Part shown: positions 56,861 through 64,000 of the stretch, piece by piece
Layout of the letters: each line of letters starts with the position of its first letter
Numbering within the stretch: position 1 is the first letter of the stretch
From: Petunia secreta
Taxonomy: Eukaryota; Streptophyta; Magnoliopsida; Solanales; Solanaceae
Length of the DNA stretch: 64,000 bases
NCBI GenBank assembly: GCA_029990175.1
Contig: JARKIP010000023.1
Span: forward strand, 21,161,501 to 21,225,500
Reading direction: 5' to 3'
Notes under the pieces: generated by a model
Databases searched by the model: none
What the model saw: only the letters and a program-made list of their open reading frames with translations
What the model was told of the DNA's origin: nothing
Program-made: the position numbers and the translations under genes

Positions 56861-59692
56861 TGTAACGACCCTCAAATAGTCGTTACGGGATCCGGGACCT
56901 CGATTTGTGTGTCGACAGTCCCAAAAGCTCCGTTAGGTCATTTATGACCCGTCTGTGAAATCTGAGTCGAAACGGAGTCCGTTTGATAGGTTTTGAGAAA
57001 AGGATCCGTTTATGAAATTCCGGAAAGGAATTTGGGATTTCGATAGGTCGTTTTGAGTAAACGAACCCCGATGGAAAATCCGAGCGCACCGTTAGGTCCG
57101 TCTCGTCATTTATGATATGTAGCAACCTTTAAAATTGAAAACGGACCTCGTTTGATAGGACTTTTGATAAAGTCCCCGTTTCGGAAGTTTAAAAGAGTTA
57201 AAAGAGGTTTCCGAGCTCGATTTGAGCAAATGAGCTCCGATGAGAGATCCGAAAGTTCCGTTAGGTTCGTATAGTCATTTCTGACTTGTAGCAACTTTCG
57301 GAATTAGATTCCGAGGTCGTTTGGTTAAATTTCGCTATTTTGGCGAAAATCGAAAATTGAACCTTTGCCGTGGGACCCAATTTTTGAGTTCTGGAGGTCC
57401 GAATTGAGTTCCGTCTTGACGAGCATGTCACCCAAGTATTTTATGGCTTGTGTGCAAAATTTGGGATCAATCCGAGCTTCGTAGGGTCCCGTTTTGCCCC
57501 TAAAACAGTAGAAAATCTGGTGCGACTTTTCTTTTCTGTTTTGGCGCAAACAGCCGAATAAAAGCTGATTTTTCGGCCAATCCGTAAGGAATTAGGAAAA
57601 ACTCAAAACATGAAAGTTGTAGCCCTTTGAGTTGTGGTTCTAATGGCACCGGTTTTAGGTCATTTGGACATTCCTATCAAAAGTTATTATTTTTTCAAAA
57701 GAAGCTGTCACAGAGGCAAAAAAAAAACTGCTATAAAAAGGCCATTTCGGGCCATTTCGGTTCATAACTTATAAAAATCATTAGGGGAGCTCTTGAGGCG
57801 ATTTTTGGGTATTTCTTGAAGACCCAATCATACTTACACTTAAGGTAAGCCCTTTCAATCCATCTTTATGTTGATTAACACAAGAATCAAAGGGTTGATT
57901 CTTGGAAATGGGTTAGAACCCTAGATTCTTAAGAATTGGGGAAAGACATCGAGCAAGGCTCGCATGTGGAATCTAAGTGTACTTTTGGACTCACGGGAGC
58001 GTGGGGAGTCCGGAAAAGTACATTTTGTAAATTTAGGGCTCGGCCCTACCCGGAGGCATTTTGGTAATTTTTACCCTAGGATGCCTATAGGCTTAAATAG
58101 CTATAATTGAGCACTCATATGTGCTATATCTTGTCTTAATAGACCTAGTGGAGAGTCCTTCGCGGACAAGGCGAGCGGAAAAGGAGATTCTTCCCGGCAT
58201 TTGAGCCCGAATTTCGAGGTAAGTGAGACTTGACCTCTATTGTGCTTGTGGACTCTTCCTTCATGCTAGTATGCTTCATGTACGCATATATATACCTAAC
58301 AATGGTTAGGATTAATGATGTGAATTACTTGCTATTATTGTTTGTTATAAATAGCGAGATTGTGACCCGACCGAGGTATGTGCCGGTCTAAATGCTACGT
58401 CGAGGTAGCTTAAATTTATATCGTAGTAACGCTTGCTACGCCATGCTTAGATAGCAATAACTTGGGACATGGCCGAGGATGTTGCCGGCATGTCATGATA
58501 AATGTCTTGCCGAGGATTTTGCCGGCTTTTGTATGATATTGGTACTTGATTTGTTCACGTGCCGGGTTGGGTAGTGATGTCTATACGTAACCTTGGGTTG
58601 GACGACATGGGAGTAGGGATTGTACCCCCAAACTGTGGTCGGGTTAACCTTCGCCTTACGTTCAGCTAGCATAACCAACCTGGGTTACGGTGACTGTGAA
58701 ATATTATCGTTATTAATATTTCTGTTATTATTTCTGTTATTGTTATTAATGTCGTGGATATTAATACTGTTAGAGGGACACTTGACAGGGGGTGTGGTGT
58801 CGCCTATACTATGAGATGTGTCACACTTGACAGGGGGTGTGGTGCGGACACTTGATCTTTGAGATGTGACACACTTGACAGGGGGTGTGGTGTGGTCACT
58901 TGATTTATTGAGATACGCCGCACTTGACAGGGGGTGTGGTGCGATCGTAGACAGATTTGAGATGAGCCAACGACTACGGGTCGTTGGTCTACTTATTCAT
59001 GATTGTGATAGTGACTTCGGGTCACGGTATATGGTTGATACTTAGTAGTGGTGTTGCTAGTCCATCGTAGGTCTAGGTTAGTCGGCACGGGAGTAGAGAT
59101 TGGACCTCCAAACCGCCGCTGAGTTGACCTATGCCTTACGTTGGATGGGCATAATCCTTGAGACTTCTGGTTACTACTTGTGTGTATGGAATGTGTTACA
59201 TCTATTTGTGATTTCACTACTTTATTGTATGATTACTATAGTATGTTGTTGCTTATGATGCATGTAGCGACTTGTCCCGCAAGGGTACCTTAGCGGGCCT
59301 GTCGGTGATCTTACTGGGCTTCGGCTCATAACTTACTCTGCTACGTGCGCAGGTCCTTCATCCAGTCAGCAGCCCGGACGTTAGCGGTTCCCGAGGCTTC
59401 TGAGACTTTTGATTGAGGTGAGCCGACCACACAGACCGTGGTGGCATACCGCCGGAGTCACTTAGAGATAGGACTCAGATTTCTTTGATGTATATTCATA
59501 CTTTATTGAGTCACTCTTAGAATGCTCCAATTCTTTTGTGGATATATTCTTTTGGACTTCACCCTTTTATATTTATATATCCATTTATGATCTTTTCACA
59601 TTATTGTTCTTTTCCGCATCTTGTTTCATTGGTTCGCCTAGGCAAATGTTGTTTAGGTGCCATCACGAGCCCTTGGAAATTGGGTCGTGACA
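56861..59692 (+). repeat. B LTR4 (3' outer)
   Basis: 2832 bp. Private changes include GGGATTTCG near 57036 and CCCAATTTTT near 57377. It is followed by TCTGC, the second copy of the target site. Confidence 0.93.
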
Positions 59693-59806
59693 TCTGCAGC
59701 CTCCTGTTCATAAGTATGGCGCGCTTCATACCCATAAACAAGACTCTACTGACACGGCTTCATAGACCCCTAGGACTCTCTAAACCTGAGGCTCTGATAC
59801 CAAGTT
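59693..59806 (-). other. Element A leader and primer binding site
   Basis: On the minus strand this follows A's 5' LTR. TGGTATCAGAGCCTCAGG (59785-59802) fits initiator tRNA-Met. The rest is the 5' leader up to the point where B inserted. Confidence 0.85.
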
Positions 59807-61894
59807 TGTCACGACCCGTTTTCTGAACGAGTTATGACACGGCACCTGGGGACCAGGTGAACCAGACCTGCTAAACTTTTCATACATCTTTCAAAAACTC
59901 ATAATAATTTTAAATAAATAATAACTCTGCATCTTATAATAAATAGTCAATATAACTTTAAAATACTTTAAGCGCTAAATCTTAAAATGTGCACCATAAC
60001 CCTTCTAACTTATTGTCTATGAAGCCTCTAAAACTGGAAGACTGTCATACTGCACGAGACATGACGCCCTCGACAATACTCAACTGAATAAATAAAATAA
60101 ATGAAGGAACTGGTAAGGAAAACGGATATGTCTCCACTGAAAGCAAAGCGGAGCTCACCAATAACTGAGGATGTGAGGGAGAGTCCTAGCCTATAGTCTG
60201 ATCGCCTCTGTGACCTGCGTCTACGTTGATGAAGCCAACGTAGGTTCCAAGAAAAAGGAACGTGAGTAACGAATTGCTCGTCACCCAGTGAGTATCATCG
60301 ACTCCCTCACTAAGGCCGGAACGAGAGTTAATAAAACACGAAATCTTTTCTTTCTTTCTCTTTCTAATCCCTGTGGCGTCCCACAGTTCAAAATCTGACA
60401 TGCTAGCATTCATTGCCTGACTATGGCAATATAACATAGTGCCCGACTATGGCACATACCTACCCTGTCATGGTAGTTTCGGGGTAAAACGCAACCCGAC
60501 TATGGTCACGCTCCGCAGCCCGACTATGGCTACGAACAAGTTTACCCTTCTCAGAATTTAAGGTAGCTCCCAAAAATATTTAAAATATTGCTTGGCACCA
60601 AAGGTCCCAATTTGCACTTAAGCTTTCATTTAAAATCTCATCATAGCTTCATTAGCTTTCAAACACAAATAAATCTTGAATTATTTAATAATAATCATAG
60701 AATAACATAAATAATCTCATGAAATTGTACTCAAGTAAGGATATATGATCGGGATGTAAAGGAAGCTATGAAACATATTTCTAGATACTTGATACTAAAG
60801 AACGACTTGAAAACATTAATGGATAATGAACGTTTGCCCGCTCCAATCAAACGTACATTAACTTCTCTATAGCAATTTATCAAATACATTAAAGACATGC
60901 ACTTTGTGAGAAAAGCACCTTAGAGAGCGTATATCTCAACTCACCTCAAATAAACGCCTTTATTTCACCTTCTTGAATTATTCCGAGTGTCCAACAAACC
61001 ACAATCTACAATTTAGATAGCTAAAGTCATTAATATATTCTTAACTAGCTAGTTCAAGCCCCCACCATTGAACTAAGTCTTAGGCTCTTGAATCAATTTT
61101 CTCAAATCGTGTCATTCTAATTCTTATTTATATTGTCAACCCACATTGGATACTTCAAATCATTAATAGTAGTAAATTTACCCCAACCATCTTCTCCACC
61201 AACTCATAATAAAATCATCCATGGTTGCTCTTACTACTACTAATAATTTCCATTACAATTGAATTTAATAATTATAAGGTGCTCCAAAAATTATTAATTG
61301 GATAGTTCAAGTATTGGGGATTACCTTTTGGGAGAAATCCTTGAACCCTAGCTTCTTATGATCTTGATAAAATCTCGAAATTGAGGACTCTTGAACTAGA
61401 AAAAAAATTCTCGTGAGTTGATAGTGGAATCCCATGGAATGACGATGTAAAGCCTTGCTTAAAGGTGTCAATGCTGCTGCTCCCTAGTTCCCGTTGTTAG
61501 TTTGGTCAAAAAAAAGGGGAAAAGATTTTTATTCCACCAAATACCACTAATAGCCACAAGTTTGTAAAAACTTTACTCCCTGGCCTTAAACGTGACCAAA
61601 CCCACTTAGGTCAATGATCATTATTATTGTTTGATGGCTGGCTATTTTCATCATGTCATTTATTTTCACACATGTGATAATTTATGTCACTAAATTAAAA
61701 TTCAACTTATGTGAGCAACTTATACTTAATTTAATTATTGCGACTTCCAATAGTCGTATATCTTTGAGACCACTCATCTTAATAATCTAACTTTGGTCCC
61801 GTCACAACGTGCAAGCCAACTTTATTGGGACTATTATTTTCACCGACAAATGTGACAAGTGTCTTGAAACTTAGCAAATTTTGAGGATATTACA
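59807..61894 (-). repeat. 5' LTR of element A
   Basis: 2088 bp, partner of 28174-30374. About 110 bp present in the partner (around 28708-28820) are missing near 60341. Many differences between the two are C-T or G-A. Confidence 0.92.
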
Positions 61895-61899
61895 CAGAC

Positions 61900-62194
61900 A
61901 TTCTTGAACATGTTCGTGGCCATCCTCCATCATCGTACAGATGCGCCGCCACATGGTTTGTGGTGGTGTCTCGTTTTCCTTTTTATTTAATTTTTTATTT
62001 CGGGCTTGAACCCAATGTTATACCTAATACTATGTAGATGCTCCATGACTAGATATGTGGATTCAGGCAGACAATAGCTAGAAATATGCTTTTAGCTCAT
62101 TGTACCATATGCATTTTTCGTAGTGATTCCACATTTCATTTTTATTATATTTCTAAATGATTTTTAATATTTTTCTACTTATCTGATTTATTTA

Positions 62195-62197
<3 letters not shown>
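61900..62197. other. Unassigned AT-rich stretch
   Basis: Flanking sequence right of element A; no gene or repeat recognised. Confidence 0.45.
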
Positions 62198-62231
<34 letters not shown>

Positions 62232-62233
62232 TA
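62198..62233. repeat. (TTA)n microsatellite
   Basis: About ten TTA/TAT units, followed by a T-run and an A-run. Confidence 0.9.
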
Positions 62234-62379
62234 TTTTTTTAAAAAAAAGTTGTGCCTTTTACTTCAAAAATGTTGTAAATGAAAGTAAATCGAATTGGTT
62301 CTCCTAAATGTAGGAGCTCATTAGGTCCCATACGATGGGTCGGGACAATCTTCAAACTATAAGCTTGTAGTTTATGACC

Positions 62380-62619
62380 CGCAAGGATAGTTGAGTGTAG
62401 TTCAACAAGTGACTTCCTACATGAGAGACTTGAGTTCAAACCCAATTGCAACAACCTTCTTAATTTGAGCCTGTCCCACCGGGCTTGCTAGTGCATGTTA
62501 CCTCTCATGTGTGATTTGTAGGCTATTGCATCAGGATCAGAGTTTACCTAGAGCGCACCCCAAGGGTGGCGATTGTGGGTTTTCCATTATTAAAAAAAAA
62601 AAAGAAAAAAAAAAAAAAA
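62380..62619 (+). mobile_element. tRNA-derived SINE with poly(A) tail
   Basis: An A-box-like TAGTTGAGTGTAG (62388-62400) and a B box GTTCAAACCC (62434-62443) have tRNA-like spacing. The body includes TAGGCTATTGCATCAGGATCAG and GCGCACCCCAAGGGTGGCG, wording common in solanaceous SINEs. It ends in a 28-bp A-rich tail (62592-62619). A weak flanking duplication (TTGTAGTTTATGA versus CTGTGGTTGATGA) may be a diverged target site. It ends about 130 bp before the ATG of the next gene. Confidence 0.7.
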
Positions 62620-62747
62620 GACTGTGGTTGATGAGGTTTCATTTATACAAAGATGTAGGGTGCAAAGTGCAATAAACCCCTTTCGTTTTGCCCAACAAAA
62701 GAAAGCGTACTAGGTTTTTTCAGACGAGGGTTTAGTTGCGTTTGGAG

Positions 62748-62978
62748 ATGGGTGTACCGGGAGAAGAGATGGAGAAGGGCGACGCATCTCAAGCCATAAG
62801 AATATATGTAGGGGGTTTAGGTGAAAATGTAACGGCGGAGGATTTGAAAAAGACATTCTCAACACCACAGCTCGGGAAAGTGGAATCAATGGACATTGTT
62901 CGAACCAAAGGCCGCAGCTTTGCTTACTTGGATTTACTTCCTTCTTCCGACAAATCACTCCCCAAGCTTTTCAGCACG
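62748..62978 (+). CDS. ROS3: First exon of a ROS3-like RRM protein gene (partial)
   Basis: From ATG 62748 (MGVPGEEMEK) 77 codons are open up to a GT at 62979, and the next codons read into non-coding sequence, so 62978|GTAATT is a likely splice donor. The RRM core shows RNP2 as IYVGGLG and RNP1 as KGRSFAYLDL. The words GGLGENVTAEDL, VRTKGRSFAY and SLPKLFST match, from memory, the N-terminus of Arabidopsis REPRESSOR OF SILENCING 3. ROS3 binds small RNAs and acts with the DNA demethylase ROS1. Other RRM proteins of the NOL8 type are the main alternative. The rest of the gene lies beyond the window or further right in it, unrecognised. Confidence 0.75.
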
Positions 62979-63149
62979 GTAATTATTATTATCTCTATAT
63001 GCATACTAATTAATTTTAACTAGGGGATTCAAGATTTTAAGTTAGTTGATTTTTAACACAATTACATTGTCTAGACCGAAGCTACTGGGTTCTGCATAAC
63101 TCGTAGTAAAGCCTCTGGATCATTTTGACCCCTAGCTCCGCCCCGCTCA
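62979..63149 (+). other. Start of presumed intron 1
   Basis: AT-rich sequence after GTAATT, with no open frame. Confidence 0.5.
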
Positions 63150-63271
63150 CTGATATGACTTGCCATTTACTTTTACGCCCATCCAACAGTCGAAAAGGAT
63201 TCAAGAAACACTAATATGACTTACCACTTACTTTTATGCCCAACCAAGATTCGGGAATGATTCAAGAAATG
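63150..63271. repeat. 61-bp tandem duplication in the presumed intron
   Basis: CTGATATGACTTGCCATTTA and CTAATATGACTTACCACTTA start two units that also share ACTTTTAYGCCC and GATTCAAGAAA. Confidence 0.8.
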
Positions 63272-63295
63272 GTGTTTTTCTAAAACATACTTTGT

Positions 63296-63566
63296 CTAAA
63301 AGTGGAGCTTTACCAACTGAGCTATATCACTCAAGCCAAGTGGAGCATTCATGAAATTGTAAGATGCTTATGTTCTTTTACTAATTCCTTTAGTGCTGCT
63401 AGGCCATCGTGGATTTGAACTAGAGTCCTCGCTCAATGAAATGAACCATCGCACCTATGGTCCAATCAATTGGGAGAGAATCAATCAGGAGCGATTCATC
63501 CTCCCCGAACACAGCGTACAACTCGGCGCTGTACTGTCTCTAATTGTGCTTGTTCCCCCTTCTTCC
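63296..63566 (-). pseudogene. Nuclear plastid DNA: trnI-GAU 3' part, spacer, trnA-UGC 5' exon
   Basis: On the minus strand, in plastid order, are the 3' end of the trnI intron (GGAACAAGCAC, GGATGAATCGCTCC, TTCTCTCCCAATTG) and trnI exon 2 (63400-63434: GAGCGAGGACTCTAGTTCAA). The trnI-trnA spacer follows (CATGAATGCTCCACTTGGCT), then the start of trnA-UGC (GATATAGCTCAGTTGGTAAA, to 63296). Differences from the plastid sequence as I recall it are mostly C-T and G-A, and there are small deletions. Neither tRNA is complete. Confidence 0.75.
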
Positions 63567-63660
63567 TAGCTCGATGCCAGGATGATAAAACGCCTAACAC
63601 CTCTCATTCTTATTAATTTTTTCACTGTGAAAGCTAAAAACTGAATATCAAGGTCGATGT
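63567..63660 (+). pseudogene. Nuclear plastid DNA: rrn5 3' end and downstream spacer
   Basis: TAGCTCGATGCCAGGAT (63567-63583) resembles the last bases of plastid 5S rRNA. It is followed by ATAAAACGCCTAACACCTCT and CATTCTTATT, the usual downstream spacer. It is directly fused to the trnI intron piece, although the two are kilobases apart in plastid DNA. Confidence 0.65.
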
Positions 63661-64000
63661 ATTCAAAACCCCTATTTTGACATCTCTTCTCTCCTACTTC
63701 ACACCTCAACACGCCCTTCTTAAAACACGCTTTCACTTCTTCTTAACTCGAAATGGCTGGGGAGAAGAAAGATTCCATTTTTGATAGTAATCCCGGGAAC
63801 AAATCCATTGGAGACGGGGTGGGGCATGTAATTTAGATGATTATATCACATGGCTATCCAACCAAAAAGTTAGAGCATTATGCCACCTTTGCTGAAACAG
63901 TCGTTCCGCTAAGACCTTCATTGACTCTTTTTTGAGAAAGGTAACATTGTATTCATCATACACCAAGATGGTGTTGGTAATAGTATTTACAATTCCAATA
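63661..64000. other. Unassigned right edge
   Basis: A short ATG-led stretch (MAGEKKDSIFDSNPGNKS) near 63753 stops soon after. It could be an exon fragment or more organelle DNA; no family was recognised. Confidence 0.35.

Larger units (their letters stand above)
35784..59692 (+). mobile_element. Array B: Ty3 chromovirus, four LTRs and three interiors in tandem
   Basis: LTRs lie at 35784-38617, 42813-45644, 49840-52665 and 56861-59692. Interiors of exactly 4195 bp lie at 38618-42812, 45645-49839 and 52666-56860. The outer flanks TCTGT (35779-35783) and TCTGC (59693-59697) are a TSD with one change, so the array grew from a single insertion. Each interior has PBS, gag, a truncated pol, an integrase/chromodomain tail and a PPT. 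Element A's leader is the target, on the opposite strand. Confidence 0.9.
28174..61894 (-). mobile_element. Element A: Ty3 chromovirus (Tekay/Del-like), split by array B
   Basis: The 3' LTR (28174-30374) and 5' LTR (59807-61894) are flanked by TSD CAGAC at 28169-28173 and 61895-61899. On the minus strand the order is 5' LTR, PBS, leader (interrupted by B), gag, protease, RT, RNase H, integrase with chromodomain-like C-terminus, PPT, 3' LTR. Without B and its TSD the element is about 9.8 kb. The LTRs differ at roughly 45-50 positions by eye (about 2%), and the 5' LTR has lost about 110 bp near 60341. Gag-pol has several stops and frameshifts, so the copy is dead. Confidence 0.9.

Noticed and set aside
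35784..59692. Three independent insertions of B side by side
   Set aside because: Adjacent units share single LTRs and there are no internal target duplications, so one insertion followed by amplification fits better.
63296..63434. Functional nuclear tRNA genes (A-box-like and B-box-like words)
   Set aside because: On the minus strand the B box precedes the A box, and the pieces are a 3' exon of trnI and a 5' exon of trnA from plastid DNA.
63753..63833. Short ATG-led frame as a second gene
   Set aside because: Only about 26 codons, with no recognisable domain and no second exon seen before the window ends.

Overview
The window is plant nuclear DNA, most likely from a solanaceous species. 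The clues are a CACTA element with CACTACAAGAAA ends, a LINE relic with the 3' tail common in Solanaceae, a Sirevirus-type copia element, long-LTR chromovirus-type Ty3 elements primed by initiator tRNA-Met, a tRNA-derived SINE, and one host gene exon at the far right. Family names rest on motifs read by eye and on recall, not on a search. About 95% of the window is transposable elements nested in one another.

Left block (1-28168). A truncated Ty3 element on the + strand supplies the C-terminus of pol and a 3' LTR (2 to about 1060). Next is a tandem duplication of about 0.6 kb. Its first copy is split by a CACTA transposon (2046-25330), and its second copy (25385-25993) preserves the empty site. 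The CACTA element is about 4.3 kb of its own sequence holding two younger LTR elements. One is a complete Sirevirus-like copia element on the - strand (3124-12779, 811-bp LTRs, TSD cactc) with a 620-codon intact third ORF. The other is a non-autonomous Ty3 element, called C here (13733-23024, 2.56-kb LTRs, TSD catat), with nearly identical LTRs around a scrambled interior. A decayed LINE follows (about 26540-27310).

Right block (28169-61899). A - strand Ty3 chromovirus, called A (LTRs 28174-30374 and 59807-61894, TSD cagac), is split in its leader between PBS and gag by an array of a second Ty3 chromovirus, called B, on the + strand (35784-59692). The array is LTR-int-LTR-int-LTR-int-LTR: four LTRs and three 4195-bp interiors that are almost identical. 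All three interiors share the same deletion of the RNase H end and most of integrase. Gag and pol of B are separated by one in-frame TAG.

Right edge (61900-64000). A (TTA)n run and a SINE lie just upstream of a probable first exon of a REPRESSOR OF SILENCING 3-like RRM protein gene (62748-62978). The presumed first intron holds a 61-bp tandem repeat and a mosaic insertion of plastid DNA (trnA/trnI plus the end of rrn5).

LTR divergence counted by eye agrees with the nesting order: A is oldest (about 2%), the Sirevirus about 1.7%, B LTR1 versus LTR4 about 0.7%, C about 0.5%.

The signal least explained by known annotation is a small hairpin just 5' of the polypurine tract in four different Ty3 families. 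It has an invariant AGGA loop inside TCG/CGA, stems that covary between families, and a nearly fixed 17-18-nt spacing to the LTR.
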